From positions 143,589 through 207,588 of the forward strand of contig JABARV010000005.1 of assembly GCA_019186965.1 (NCBI GenBank): a DNA stretch of 64,000 nucleotides, given 5' to 3'. Shown here in pieces: positions 1 through 9,066 of this stretch. The notes under the pieces are model-generated. The model saw only the letters and a list, made by a program, of their open reading frames with translations, was not told the DNA's origin and did not search any database. Position 1 is the stretch's first letter, and the number at the start of each line of letters is the position of its first letter. The stretch is from Turneriella sp. GTDB lineage: Bacteria; Spirochaetota; Leptospiria; Turneriellales; Turneriellaceae. The position numbers and the translations under genes were made by a program.

Positions 1-1
1 T

Positions 2-79
2 GCCGTAAACACGCGCTATAAACGCGAGGTGTGGAACGATATGAAACTTGTTATGCAAAAGTTGGGACTACCCCTTTAA
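2..79 (+). CDS. C-terminal end of an unidentified protein (partial)
   Basis: An open frame enters from the left edge and ends at a TAA at 77-79. It encodes about 25 residues ending in MQKLGLPL. The gene begins outside the window, so its function cannot be assigned. Its last codons overlap the 3' end of the convergent carbonic anhydrase gene by about 12 bases, which is plausible for a compact genome. The composition (basic and hydrophobic residues, with no low-complexity stretch) looks like real coding sequence. Confidence 0.45.
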   Translation, partial: AVNTRYKREVWNDMKLVMQKLGLPL

Positions 80-619
80 ATTTTTTTGGTACTCCTTCGC
101 ATTCGCGACGTAATTTTTCCAAGTGCGTTGCATCATTTCTTTTTCTTCAATACGCACCTCGCGTAAAATTTTAGCAGGAGAACCAATCGCTAAAAATCCA
201 CTCTTTACAACAAAGCCTGGTGGAACAAGAGCTCCGGCGGCAACAAAACCGAAAGGCTCAACAAGTGCACCATCTAAAATCGTCGCTCCCATACCGATAA
301 ATGCATCGTCCATAATTGTAGCCCCGTGGATGATTACGCGGTGGCCAACTGTTACGCGATCGCCTATCGTTGTTGGAAATTTTCCTCCTGTAACGTGTAC
401 AACGCTTAAATCCTGGATGTTTGTTTGTGCCCCAATGCGTACCGAGTGTACATCCCCACGTACAATGCTTCCAAACCATACCGAGCTTTCATCGCCGAGA
501 GTTACATCCGCCACAATAGTCGCGTTCGGCGCAACCCAAGCACTTCTTGAAACCTGTGGAGTTTTTGTACCTAATGCGTAAATCACACGCCACTCTACAG
601 GTATGTAAAATACAGGCAA
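68..619 (-). CDS. Gamma-class carbonic anhydrase / hexapeptide-repeat protein
   Basis: This 183-residue protein folds as a left-handed parallel beta-helix of the gamma-carbonic anhydrase family (YrdA/PaaY/Cam group), which hydrates CO2 or binds related small ligands as a trimer. Repeated hexapeptides run from about residue 28 to 150. The three metal-ligand histidines of the family are visible as H75 (VVHVTG), H93 and H98 (VGHRVIIHG). R54 and D56 of SIVRGD and Q66 and D70 of the TNIQD stretch also match the family. The family usually starts around MIYALG, so the GTG at 586 (residue 12) may be the true start rather than the ATG at 619. Whether it has carbonic anhydrase activity cannot be judged from sequence. 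Confidence 0.9.
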   Translation of the reverse strand: MPVFYIPVEWRVIYALGTKTPQVSRSAWVAPNATIVADVTLGDESSVWFGSIVRGDVHSVRIGAQTNIQDLSVVHVTGGKFPTTIGDRVTVGHRVIIHGATIMDDAFIGMGATILDGALVEPFGFVAAGALVPPGFVVKSGFLAIGSPAKILREVRIEEKEMMQRTWKNYVANAKEYQKNLKG

Positions 620-674
620 GCCAAATCGGTTTTGCTTTCTTTACGTCGTATATAAGCGCTATGACACGCCGCAT

Positions 675-1442
675 GTGTGCGAAATTTTGGGGATGAGTGC
701 AAATGTTCCTACAGACATCATTTTTAGTTTTACGGGACTTATCCGGCGCGGCGGACTAACAGGCCCGCACAAAGACGGCTGGGGAATTGCTTTTTACGAA
801 GATAAAGGAGTGCGCCTTTTTCACGACCCTGAAGCAAGTAGCCAATCGCAAATTGCGGCGTTTTTACAAACCTATCCCATCCGCAGCGAAACTGTTATAA
901 GCCATATACGTAAAGCCAACCGCGGTAAAGTAGCGCTTAAAAATACGCACCCTTTTGTACGCGAGCTTTGGGGACGCAATTGGGTATTCGCGCACAATGG
1001 CCAACTTAAAGGAATAAAAAAGGAAAAGCTGGATAGCTTTGAACCTGTCGGCACAACCGATAGCGAAGCGGCATTCTGTTGGCTTTTAGGAAAGTTGCGC
1101 CGTAAGTTTAAAAATCCTCCAGCTTCACATGTTTTAATCGACGCTGTGGAAAAACTTTTTCACGAATTAGCCAAACGTGGGGTAGCCAATATTCTTATGA
1201 GCGACTCCGATTTGCTTTTTACCCACTGCTCAAATAAGCTCGTCTACATTACACGCCGTGCGCCGTTTGGCCACGCGCAACTTTTAGATGCTGACGTAAC
1301 GGTTGATTTTAAAAAAGCCACGAGCGAAAAAGATATTGTGACAATTTTGGCAACCCGTCCCTTAACGGGAGATGAAACTTGGAATCACTATTCGCAAGGC
1401 GAATACCGTGTGTGGCGGCGCGGCGAATGCGTTGTAAACTAA
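675..1442 (+). CDS. yafJ: Class II glutamine amidotransferase, YafJ type
   Basis: A 255-residue Ntn-type glutamine amidotransferase domain that hydrolyses glutamine. The acceptor substrate of the YafJ group is not established. A GTG start at 675 places the catalytic cysteine at position 2 ([14 protein letters not shown]), as required after removal of Met. The protein is nearly collinear with E. coli YafJ, which has the same length: the blocks [33 protein letters not shown] and [11 protein letters not shown] are all present. An ATG at 673 is in another frame. No clear Shine-Dalgarno sequence is seen. It is divergent from the carbonic anhydrase gene, with 55 bases between them. Confidence 0.93.
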   Translation: MCEILGMSANVPTDIIFSFTGLIRRGGLTGPHKDGWGIAFYEDKGVRLFHDPEASSQSQIAAFLQTYPIRSETVISHIRKANRGKVALKNTHPFVRELWGRNWVFAHNGQLKGIKKEKLDSFEPVGTTDSEAAFCWLLGKLRRKFKNPPASHVLIDAVEKLFHELAKRGVANILMSDSDLLFTHCSNKLVYITRRAPFGHAQLLDADVTVDFKKATSEKDIVTILATRPLTGDETWNHYSQGEYRVWRRGECVVN

Positions 1443-1464
1443 CAGGGAGACCCGCCGAATTTGG

Positions 1465-1524
1465 ATTATGTCACATTAGAGGATAACTATCCCTTATTAT
1501 GTCACATCAGGGGATAACTATCCC
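1465..1524 (+). repeat. Two tandem 29-bp repeats, period 31 bp
   Basis: Copies at 1465-1493 and 1496-1524 differ at two positions. Each begins ATTATGTCACAT and ends GGATAACTATCCC, the latter an imperfect palindrome (GGATA-AC-TATCC). They lie in the 196-base gap between yafJ and comM. The 10-mer TTATGTCACA recurs at 4112-4121 and 24823-24832, also between genes. They could be regulator sites or the remains of a mobile-element end; I cannot tell which. Confidence 0.8.
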
Positions 1525-1540
1525 AGCGAGCGATTTAAGT

Positions 1541-1560
1541 AAAAAAATCGCGATTTTTTT
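1541..1560. terminator. A/T-rich perfect palindrome, possible terminator of yafJ
   Basis: A 20-base perfect palindrome: seven A, TCGCGA, then seven T. As RNA it gives a short GC-poor stem followed by a U-run on either strand, so it could end yafJ transcription. It is weak by usual terminator standards because there is almost no loop, and it could equally be a protein site. The rest of the gap to 1638 is A/T-rich and contains TATTTAATATATAA, a possible -10 region for comM. Confidence 0.35.
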
Positions 1561-1638
1561 TAAAAAAACTGTACTTTTTTTTCTAAAAATGAGAAAATTT
1601 ACGCGTTTTCTGGTATTTAATATATAAGAGAACAATTT

Positions 1639-3156
1639 ATGATAGCAAAAATAACCACCGCCGGAAGACCCGGCTTTAACTCGACGCTCATCACTGTAGA
1701 AGCTGATATTTTAAGCGGACTTCCTAACCTCACTATTGTTGGCCTACCCGACCACGCTGTTCGGGAAAGCCGTGAACGCATCCGCTCGGCAATTACAAAC
1801 GCAGGGTTTTATTTTCCCGCCAAGCAAATAGTAATAAACCTTTCGCCTAACGACACCCCAAAGGAAGGTGGGCTCATTGAAGCGGCGATGGCAACGGCAG
1901 TTCTTGTGGCATCTGGGCAACTGCCCCAGGAGGCTTTTCTTGAAACAGCACTTTTGGCATCTTTATCGTTAGACGGTTCGCTTAAAAGCGCACGTGCTTT
2001 AGCGGCAACCGCTGTTTACACCGCAGCACACGGCGGAATTAAAAAAATAATTATACCTAAATGTGCCCTCGACGAAATTGCAGCGCCCAAAGACACATCA
2101 CTCTTTGCCATTTCTTCTCTTAAAGATCTGCGTGAGTTTTCCCAACAAAAAATTTTGTGTGTCGAGCACAAAGAATTTATTGCCGACACCGAATTTCCTG
2201 AACTTACGTTTGAGCAAATTTTCGGTTTAGAAGAAGAGAAACGCGCTTTGGCAATTTCTGCGGTGGGGCGACACCACCTTTTGATGGTGGGTTCCCCAGG
2301 TACGGGAAAAAGCCTTTTGGCGCGTGCGTATAGGTACATCTTGCCGCCGCTTTCATTTGCAGAAGCCGCCGAGATAACACGGGTACACTCGCTCGCGGGA
2401 ATTACTTCGGGCGACTTAGTGCGTACGCGTCCATTCCGTGCACCCCACCACACGACATCGACCCCTGCTCTCGTAGGAGGAAGCACCTTGGTAAAGCCTG
2501 GAGAAATTAGCCTTGCGCATTTGGGGACTCTTTTCCTAGACGAGCTTCCTGAATTTAGGAACGAAGCACTACAAAGCTTACGCGAACCTTTGGAAGAAAA
2601 AAAGATTACTATCGCACGCGCACGGGGGCATATAACATACCCATCGGATTTTCAACTTATTGCGGCGGCAAATCCCTGCCGCTGCGGAAATTTATTTTCT
2701 GAAAGTAGGCAGTGCCAGTGCCGCAGTGGAACAGGGCTTGTACAATTTTCTAAAATAATTGGCCCGTTTCTTGACCGTATCGCGGTTGAGCTAAACCTCA
2801 ACGCAGAGAAAAAAAATTATTTTGCCAAAGAAAATCTTACAACGCATACCGCACGAGAAAAAATTATAAAAGCACGTAAAAAATCTCTTACTAGAAATTC
2901 TGGACTTCTAAATAACGAAATAAAACCTGAAGCGTTATACCAAATTTTCTCAAGAGCAAATCCCGTTAAAATTTTTAACGACTATGCAAATTTGGAACGC
3001 CTTACCATGCGCTCTTGGATAAATACCCTACGCGTTGCGGTAAGTATTGCAGATTTTGAAAACGAAGAAGCCTCTGAGATACATATTTTAGAAGCGCTAA
3101 ATTACCGTTTCCTTAATAAAAAAATCGACAACTTACGCGCAACCAAAGCAGCTTAA
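1639..3156 (+). CDS. comM: YifB/ComM-family Mg-chelatase-like AAA+ ATPase
   Basis: A 505-residue AAA+ ATPase of the ComM/YifB family. ComM acts as a branch-migration helicase that helps integrate foreign DNA during natural transformation. Domains run in order: an N-terminal Lon-protease-like fold (about 1-165), a Mg-chelatase AAA+ core with Walker A GSPGTGKS near residue 218 and Walker B LFLDELPEF, a four-cysteine element (CRCGNLFSESRQCQC) and a C-terminal lid domain. Length is normal for the family. An AAGAG stretch sits about 6 bases before the ATG. The gene converges on the Xer recombinase with 16 bases between stops. No other competence gene is visible here. Confidence 0.93.
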   Translation: MIAKITTAGRPGFNSTLITVEADILSGLPNLTIVGLPDHAVRESRERIRSAITNAGFYFPAKQIVINLSPNDTPKEGGLIEAAMATAVLVASGQLPQEAFLETALLASLSLDGSLKSARALAATAVYTAAHGGIKKIIIPKCALDEIAAPKDTSLFAISSLKDLREFSQQKILCVEHKEFIADTEFPELTFEQIFGLEEEKRALAISAVGRHHLLMVGSPGTGKSLLARAYRYILPPLSFAEAAEITRVHSLAGITSGDLVRTRPFRAPHHTTSTPALVGGSTLVKPGEISLAHLGTLFLDELPEFRNEALQSLREPLEEKKITIARARGHITYPSDFQLIAAANPCRCGNLFSESRQCQCRSGTGLVQFSKIIGPFLDRIAVELNLNAEKKNYFAKENLTTHTAREKIIKARKKSLTRNSGLLNNEIKPEALYQIFSRANPVKIFNDYANLERLTMRSWINTLRVAVSIADFENEEASEIHILEALNYRFLNKKIDNLRATKAA

Positions 3157-3172
3157 AACTTGGGTGATAATT

Positions 3173-4066
3173 TTACGCACGTGTGTGGAATTCTTGGTGT
3201 GTTTTTTTAAGTTCGTTATTGGCAAGGTGCGTATAAATTTGCGTCGTAGCAATGTCCATGTGCCCCAAAAGCTCTTGCACAGCCCGTAAATCGGCGTTAT
3301 TTTGGAGTAAGTGTGTCGCAAAAGAATGGCGCAACGTATGCGGTGTAATGTTGCGGCCAATACCTGCGCGCTTCATATACCTTTTAAGAAGCCTCCACGC
3401 GCTTTTACGCGAAAGTGCGCCACCTTTTTTAGATATAAACACAAATTCAGATTCGTACTGGTTGAGTATTTCTGCGCGTGCTCTATCCAAATATTGGTTT
3501 AATAAACTTCCTGCAACTTCTCCATAGGGCACCAGCCTTTCGCGGCCACCCTTCCCTTTAATGGTGAGCACCTGATTTTCTCTATCGACATCTTGCAGCA
3601 TAAGCATGCATGCTTCGGAAATGCGAAGCCCCGCAGAATAAAGAAATTCAAACATTGTTTTGTCGCGTAGTTCAAGAAGATTATCTTCGCTAAAGACCTC
3701 GAAAAGTTTTGCTACCTCATCCTGCGTTAAAAAATCTGGAAGCGCTTTTTCAATTTTAGGCGCCTCGATAAGCTGCATAGGGTTTGTTTCGATAAATTTA
3801 CGGTTTTCGAGGTAGCCATAAAATTGGCGTAGCGACGCGACAACACGAGCACGTGTGCGGCTAGACAGCTTCTTTTTTGTCTCTTCGCGTAAAAAATTGG
3901 CGATATCTTTCTGCGATGTTCCTTGGAGCTGTTTTCGTTCCTTCGAGAGGAATTTCTCCAACTTTTGCACATCGGAAACATACGAAAAAATACTGTTTTC
4001 CGAAAGCCCTCGCTCTAGGCTTAAGTACTCTTTAAAGTTTGAGATAAAATTACGTTTTGCAGACAT
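3173..4066 (-). CDS. xerC/xerD: Tyrosine recombinase XerC/XerD
   Basis: A 297-residue site-specific tyrosine recombinase of the size and layout of XerC/XerD, which resolve chromosome dimers at dif sites. It has an N-terminal SAM-like DNA-binding domain (about 1-90) and a C-terminal catalytic domain with the full active-site set: R in AGLRISEA, K in IKGKGGRERLVPY, the HTLRHSFATHLL box, H in LLGHMDIATTQ, and the nucleophile Y in IYTHLA. It is not flanked by phage or integron genes, which favours the housekeeping role. I cannot decide between XerC and XerD without alignment. Confidence 0.92.
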   Translation of the reverse strand: MSAKRNFISNFKEYLSLERGLSENSIFSYVSDVQKLEKFLSKERKQLQGTSQKDIANFLREETKKKLSSRTRARVVASLRQFYGYLENRKFIETNPMQLIEAPKIEKALPDFLTQDEVAKLFEVFSEDNLLELRDKTMFEFLYSAGLRISEACMLMLQDVDRENQVLTIKGKGGRERLVPYGEVAGSLLNQYLDRARAEILNQYESEFVFISKKGGALSRKSAWRLLKRYMKRAGIGRNITPHTLRHSFATHLLQNNADLRAVQELLGHMDIATTQIYTHLANNELKKTHQEFHTRA

Positions 4067-4163
4067 TGTATATTATTTTCGACTAACTGAAATTTTATTT
4101 TGACACATTTTTTATGTCACACGACGGAAACGGGATAAAAATTCTTAATAAATTAGTCTCTCG

Positions 4164-4187
4164 CAATTGATAATGCATTATCAATTG
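4164..4187. promoter_or_regulatory. Perfect 24-bp palindrome, Fur-family-like operator
   Basis: A perfect inverted repeat with arms CAATTGATAATG and CATTATCAATTG lies 22 bases before the start of the TonB-dependent receptor gene. The core TGATAAT-GC-ATTATCA closely resembles the Fur-family 7-1-7 box (TGATAATnATTATCA), with one extra central base. GATAAT within it could also serve as a -10 hexamer, so a bound repressor would block transcription. The likely regulator is Fur, Zur or a relative; none is encoded in this window. Confidence 0.65.
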
Positions 4188-4209
4188 TAATTGACCCACT
4201 ATACAAAAA

Positions 4210-6480
4210 ATGTATTTTGGCGTGGTGCCTTTTTCGCGGTATACTGCAATTTTTTTTATCTGTATGCTTCCTCTTGCCGCAGCGGAAATCCGCGGTAAGG
4301 TTGTAGACGGCGAAGGAAACCACGTCCAAGGGGCAAATATCGCCTTGCCCGCACTGCGCCTGCACGTCCATAGCGACAACCAAGGGAATTTTATTTTTAC
4401 GGATCTTCCTGTGGGTAGCTATGTTTTAAAAGTGCAAAAAGAAGGTTTGCCTTCTCGCGTCCTTAAGGTTGAGTTACCCGAAGAAGGCGCCGACGTTGTT
4501 GCACAGTTAGACATCCGCCATTTTAAGGCCAAAAAAATTATTATTTCGGGGTTTCGTCCCATTGACGAGGCGGATTTCGGTGGGAGCGCAACGGTTATCG
4601 AGGGAAAAAGCCTAACTCGTGTGCGCGGGCAAAACCTTGCAGAAAGCATACGCGACGTTCCCGGCGTCTCTCTGCAGTCGACAGGAAACGCGGTCGCCAA
4701 ACCCATTATGCGCGGATTATCTTCGTACCGCTCACTCCTCCTTTTAGACGGCATTCCCGAAGAAGCACAGCAATTTGGCGACGAACACGGCCCCAATATT
4801 GATAATTTGGACGTCGAACGCATCGAAGTTTTACGGGGACCACAAAGCCTCATTTTTGGCTCGGGTGCCATTGGTGGTGCGGTGAACATCAAGACGCCCT
4901 ACCTACCCTCGGCGCTCGAAGGAAGCGAACGCCTTACGGCAAAACTAACGGGCGACCTTTTTTCCAATAACCCAGGCGGAGCTACTTCGCTTTCGCTTGC
5001 CGGCGCTTCGGGAATTTTAGGCTACCGTGGTTCTTTTAGTTACCGTGAAGCGGGAAACACATACACCCCTTTAGGCAGTATACCCAACAGTGCGTACCGT
5101 GCTTTAAACGGTAGCACACTCGTGGGTGTGCAAGAAAAATGGGGAACTATTTCTTTACGCCTGTCGCGCTACGACACCCAAATACACCTACCCGAAGCAA
5201 TCCAAGATAGCGCAACAGGTGCACTCGTTGCCGACCCCCACGCAAGTAACTACCAACACGTAATACACAACCGCGCACACCTCCACATGCTTTTTCCCAT
5301 GGAGTGGGCAAAACTCGAAATAAACGCGGCGTACCAACAGAACGAAAGGCGTGAGTTTGAAAGTAAAGAAGCCCAAAATGCTGCGCTTAACCTCCTTCTT
5401 GGCACCTTTAATAGCGACGTAAAAATACACCATTCTCCGCTTGGCCCCTTTTTAGGAACGTGGGGAGGAAGCTATACGCACCAAAAAAACCAAACGCGTG
5501 GCGAAGAAGCACTTATTCCCTCTTACGATTTAAATTCTTATTCGGGATTTATTTTTGAAGAAGCGCGTTTCGACGCAATTAGTTTTCTGGGTGCACTCCG
5601 GACAGACACGCGTGTTTTAAACGCGCACGAAAATACGCATCTCGCCGTTTCGCCAACAACGCTGCAAAATAATGCCGTAACAGGCTCATTGGGGATTGTG
5701 TGGCGCTTCGTAGATAGCGCGTCTTTTTTCGCAAATTGGGGGCGTGCGTTTAGGGCTCCTACAGCGTTTGAGCTTTTTTCAAATGGTATCCACGAAGGTG
5801 TAGGAACTTTCGAGCGTGGTAGTTCTACTCTTAAAGAAGAAACGTCGCTTTTAAACGAAGTGGGTTTCAAATGGAAAAACGACACGTTAAAATTTGAAGC
5901 AACGGGGTATTATAATAAAATCACAAATTATATTTTTTCGACGCCTACAGGTTCTTTTTTCACCGATCCTTCTTCGGGAAATGTTTACCCGCTTTACAAT
6001 ACAACACAGGGGAACGCAAGCATTTACGGTATCGAAGCTACAATCGAATACCAACTTTTTAACTCTCTCGCGCTTTTAGGCGGTGCCGATTTTATCCGTG
6101 GCCGAAACGACACCCTTGGTGTTCCTTTATCGCTTATTCCCGCGAACCGCTTTCGTGCTGGAGTCTTACTCAGCACAAAAAAAATATCTGAGCTCTTAAA
6201 TCCGTATTTGCAAGTAACGCTGCGATACAGTGCGCGTAAAAGTGAAATTTCGGATGAAGAAAAAAATCTATATTCTTCGTTTGCGCCTTACGCGCTTATC
6301 TCTCTTAGCTCGGGCGCAGATTTTGCTGTTGGCGAAGAGCTTTGGTCGTATACGTTTGGGATAGAAAACTTACTCAACCAAAAATACGTCGATTATTTAA
6401 GTAGGCAAAAGCTCTTTGCGCTCAACCCGGGAATCAATGTGTATTTTAAGATTACAGCCCCCATCAACTTAATCCACTAA
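4210..6480 (+). CDS. TonB-dependent outer-membrane receptor
   Basis: A 756-residue outer-membrane receptor. It has a signal peptide (cleavage likely after about residue 20, in LPLAAAE), a carboxypeptidase-regulatory-like beta-sandwich (about 20-100), a plug domain (about 115-235, with SIRDVPGVSLQS, MRGLSSYRSLLLLDG and RIEVLRGPQSLIFGSGAIGGAVNI), and a beta-barrel to the end (RAFRAPTAFELFSNG, final YFKITAPINLIH). The QFGDEHGPNID motif in the plug is shared by a group of receptors often linked to metal uptake. The Fur/Zur-like palindrome just upstream supports a metal ligand, but the substrate is an inference. There is no good Shine-Dalgarno sequence before the ATG at 4210. Energy could come from the TonB encoded at 50,634. 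Confidence 0.92.
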   Translation: MYFGVVPFSRYTAIFFICMLPLAAAEIRGKVVDGEGNHVQGANIALPALRLHVHSDNQGNFIFTDLPVGSYVLKVQKEGLPSRVLKVELPEEGADVVAQLDIRHFKAKKIIISGFRPIDEADFGGSATVIEGKSLTRVRGQNLAESIRDVPGVSLQSTGNAVAKPIMRGLSSYRSLLLLDGIPEEAQQFGDEHGPNIDNLDVERIEVLRGPQSLIFGSGAIGGAVNIKTPYLPSALEGSERLTAKLTGDLFSNNPGGATSLSLAGASGILGYRGSFSYREAGNTYTPLGSIPNSAYRALNGSTLVGVQEKWGTISLRLSRYDTQIHLPEAIQDSATGALVADPHASNYQHVIHNRAHLHMLFPMEWAKLEINAAYQQNERREFESKEAQNAALNLLLGTFNSDVKIHHSPLGPFLGTWGGSYTHQKNQTRGEEALIPSYDLNSYSGFIFEEARFDAISFLGALRTDTRVLNAHENTHLAVSPTTLQNNAVTGSLGIVWRFVDSASFFANWGRAFRAPTAFELFSNGIHEGVGTFERGSSTLKEETSLLNEVGFKWKNDTLKFEATGYYNKITNYIFSTPTGSFFTDPSSGNVYPLYNTTQGNASIYGIEATIEYQLFNSLALLGGADFIRGRNDTLGVPLSLIPANRFRAGVLLSTKKISELLNPYLQVTLRYSARKSEISDEEKNLYSSFAPYALISLSSGADFAVGEELWSYTFGIENLLNQKYVDYLSRQKLFALNPGINVYFKITAPINLIH

Positions 6481-6486
6481 CCTACA

Positions 6487-7344
6487 TTGAAAATTGAAAC
6501 GCAAAACGGCTTTGTAAGGCTCCTTGAGGGGGGACGCGAACAATCGCTCTGGAAAAAAAATTCTCCCGACCTCATTATACACTCGTACTTGCGTACTGTC
6601 GCTTTGGCGTCCCTATCTTGGAGCGGCTTCAATGACCAAAGAAAAGGGCATGCGCTCATGTTTGGCTTAGGCGGCGGAATTTTATGCCGCTTTTTAGCGC
6701 GGCAATTTTCTAACCTAAGTTTAGATGTAGTAGAACCCGATACAAAAATTATCCAAATTGCAAAAGAACATTTTTCTCTTACCGAAAGCTCTATACAGAA
6801 TCTGCGTATACACCAAACCGATGGCCGCAGTTACCTAAATAAAAGTACTCAGGTATACGATATGATAATTTTGGATGCATTCGACGCAATTTATATTCCC
6901 GCCGACTTAATGGGAATTGAGTTTCTTCGCCTTGTCCATTCGCGCCTAAAAGAGAGCGGCGTTTTTATTGCAAATACCTGGGTTTCTCCCGATTTATTGC
7001 CGCTGGAGAGCGCAACGTATAGGTATATATTTTCACCGCTTTACGACATCCGCCGCTACCCCAATACCGACGGCAACAGAATTTTACTTTTTAACCCTCA
7101 AAAAAATTTTTATAACTCCACGAAAAAAAATATTTCGCACATTTTACCAATCCACGCATATATCCGCGAAAACGCGCTTAAAGCAGATAAACGTATTTCG
7201 TACAAGACGTTACAGGAAAAAAGGTACAGCTTATATATTGCTGCGCATAAAATTCGTATCAAGGAAATAACTCCTCCTTTTGCCTCAGAGCTTATTTACG
7301 ATACAAACGCAGACTTCTTGCGCCGCCAAGCAAAATTTGAATAG
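6487..7344 (+). CDS. Spermidine-synthase-like methyltransferase-fold protein
   Basis: A 285-residue protein with the Rossmann fold of spermidine synthases. The glycine-rich motif MFGLGGGILCRFL is followed by the acidic DVVEPDTKII strand, and MIILDAFDAIYIPADL matches the second conserved block. It starts with TTG at 6487, only 6 bases after the receptor stop, so the two are probably cotranscribed. It lacks the N-terminal beta-strand domain of true polyamine synthases, and no S-adenosylmethionine decarboxylase lies nearby, so polyamine synthesis is not established. Genes of this type are common in bacteria and mostly uncharacterised. Confidence 0.75.
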   Translation: MKIETQNGFVRLLEGGREQSLWKKNSPDLIIHSYLRTVALASLSWSGFNDQRKGHALMFGLGGGILCRFLARQFSNLSLDVVEPDTKIIQIAKEHFSLTESSIQNLRIHQTDGRSYLNKSTQVYDMIILDAFDAIYIPADLMGIEFLRLVHSRLKESGVFIANTWVSPDLLPLESATYRYIFSPLYDIRRYPNTDGNRILLFNPQKNFYNSTKKNISHILPIHAYIRENALKADKRISYKTLQEKRYSLYIAAHKIRIKEITPPFASELIYDTNADFLRRQAKFE

Positions 7345-7369
7345 CGCTATAAATAAAGAATTTGTAAAT

Positions 7370-8272
7370 TTATTTTAGAAAAAATTCGAGAACAGCTTTT
7401 TGCGTATGCAGCCGATTTTCTGCTTGGTCAAAAATACGCGACATGGGCGATTCAAAAACGGCTTCTGTAATTTCTTCGCCTTTATGCGCAGGTAAACAGT
7501 GTAGTATAATTGCGGATTTTTTTGCATACGAAAGGACTTCTTCGTTAAGCTGAAATTTTTTTAAATTTTCTTTTTTTTGTTCAGCCTTCGCTTCTTCGCC
7601 CATCGAAACCCAAACGTCGGTATAAAGCACGTCCGCGTCTTTTGCGGCTTGTAGAACATTTTGCGTAATTGTAACTTGCCCACCCAAGCGTGCGGCGATT
7701 GTTAAAACGTCTGCGCTGGGTAAAAGGTTCTCTGGTGTCGCGATAACAATCTCACAACCATAATGCGCCGAGCCAATAAGAAGCGAATGTGCAACATTTG
7801 AAGAACCATCTCCCACAAAAACCAGTTTTGCTCCCTTACCGATACCGTTTTCTTTAAGCGTCAAAAAATCCGCAAGCGCCTGGCAGGGATGGAACTTATC
7901 CGACAAACCATTTATAACAGGTATACGTGCGTGTGCGGCAAGCGATTCCAACGTAGAATGCGACTTTACACGCGCCATAATAGCGTTTACATACCGCGCC
8001 ATTACGCGTGCGGTATCCGAAATTTCTTCGCCACGCGAAAGTTGCAAATCGTTTTGCGTTAAAATTAGTGGATAGCCCCCCAACTCTACTACCGCAACTT
8101 CAAACGAAATACGGGTGCGTGTCGAAGGCTTTTCAAAGAAAAGCGCGACACATTTATCCGTAAGCGGTTTACCCCAAGCCGCCTTATTTCTTTTACCATC
8201 GAGAGCACGCGTTAAAATCTCCTGAAACTCTTCGCGTGCAAGCGCGGTTAAACTTAAAAAGCTTCGACTCAT
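7370..8272 (-). CDS. argF: Ornithine carbamoyltransferase
   Basis: A 300-residue cytosolic enzyme that joins carbamoyl phosphate to ornithine to give citrulline in arginine synthesis. Conserved sites are visible: the carbamoyl-phosphate loop FFEKPSTRTRISFE (about 47-60), HPCQALADF near 130, and HCLPAHKGEEIT near 260, with the family HCLP cysteine. VSMGEE takes the place of the usual SMG ornithine loop. Length is typical. It is probably the anabolic form, since argC lies at 32,703 and no arginine deiminase genes are present. It is the last gene of a minus-strand run from coaE. Confidence 0.95.
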   Translation of the reverse strand: MSRSFLSLTALAREEFQEILTRALDGKRNKAAWGKPLTDKCVALFFEKPSTRTRISFEVAVVELGGYPLILTQNDLQLSRGEEISDTARVMARYVNAIMARVKSHSTLESLAAHARIPVINGLSDKFHPCQALADFLTLKENGIGKGAKLVFVGDGSSNVAHSLLIGSAHYGCEIVIATPENLLPSADVLTIAARLGGQVTITQNVLQAAKDADVLYTDVWVSMGEEAKAEQKKENLKKFQLNEEVLSYAKKSAIILHCLPAHKGEEITEAVFESPMSRIFDQAENRLHTQKAVLEFFLK

Positions 8273-8283
8273 TCTGCTGTTAG

Positions 8284-9066
8284 TTATGTTGCGTCGCTAG
8301 GGGGAGAAAGCTTGCGGATATATACATTATAATCAAGTTCTTTAAGCCGAGCAAGCGCACGGTCAAGCTTACTTTTAGATTTAGTCCTTCCTACTGTTAC
8401 AAGATAGTAATCGCCGCTTTTTTCTGAACGTGCGCGTATTCCTTCGCTCTTAAGCTTTTCGACAAGATTTTGTGCGTCAGTTGGCCTTTTGAATGCAGCA
8501 ACTTGGATTGTATAACGCGTCCGTGCAGCACTCTGCGCTTTTGCAGTCCCTGCGACTAGAGCTAATTCTTCGTCTACATCTTCACTGACAACAGATTTCA
8601 CTTTTCGTTTTTTGCGTTTTTGGCCGCTTGCGTGTTTTTTGCTGTGGTCTATTTCTCCAGACACTTCGCTACGGGTGCGCGTTTTTTTTGCCTGCTTTTT
8701 GTGTTGCTTTGCCGCCGCGTTTCTTGGTGGCCCAGATACTAAGGGGTCTTCTTTAAGGGGGATTTCCGATTTTGTTTCAGGGACACTGGGTACCGCTGGC
8801 ACAGAGGGAATTTCAACAGGAGTAGGCGATACATTTTCGCGAACAGGTGATGGACCAGAAGCCAACACAAGTTTATCCGCGCTTTCGATACTTGACGCAA
8901 CGGGACTTGCTACATCTTTATCCGAGGCCAGTTTATCGCTTTTAGCGCTTTGGCTGCGCCCGATTGCCATCCCTAAAAACAGGGTTAAGCCTAATGCGAC
9001 AAGCGCCCCCCCTACGAGAATTGCAATACGCCGCATGTCTAAATTCATTACATAAAATTCTTTCAT
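8284..9066 (-). CDS. SPOR-domain inner-membrane protein
   Basis: A 260-residue protein with one N-terminal membrane segment (about 13-33, IAILVGGALVALGLTLFLGM), a long Ser/Pro/Lys-rich periplasmic linker (about 40-180) and a C-terminal SPOR domain (about 183-255, TRYTIQVAAFKRPTDAQNLVEKL). SPOR domains bind denuded septal peptidoglycan, so a role in cell division or wall remodelling is likely (FtsN-like layout). The ATG at 9066 overlaps the coaE stop codon as ATGA, suggesting translational coupling. In-frame methionines at residues 7 and 11 are alternative starts. Confidence 0.85.
   Translation of the reverse strand: MKEFYVMNLDMRRIAILVGGALVALGLTLFLGMAIGRSQSAKSDKLASDKDVASPVASSIESADKLVLASGPSPVRENVSPTPVEIPSVPAVPSVPETKSEIPLKEDPLVSGPPRNAAAKQHKKQAKKTRTRSEVSGEIDHSKKHASGQKRKKRKVKSVVSEDVDEELALVAGTAKAQSAARTRYTIQVAAFKRPTDAQNLVEKLKSEGIRARSEKSGDYYLVTVGRTKSKSKLDRALARLKELDYNVYIRKLSPPSDAT

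Noticed and set aside
123..581. 152-codon open frame opposite the carbonic anhydrase gene
   Set aside because: It is fully antisense to a well-conserved gene and its product has biased, unrecognisable composition.
3173..4066. Integron or phage integrase
   Set aside because: Length and motifs fit the housekeeping XerC/D group, and no attC sites, cassettes or phage genes flank it.
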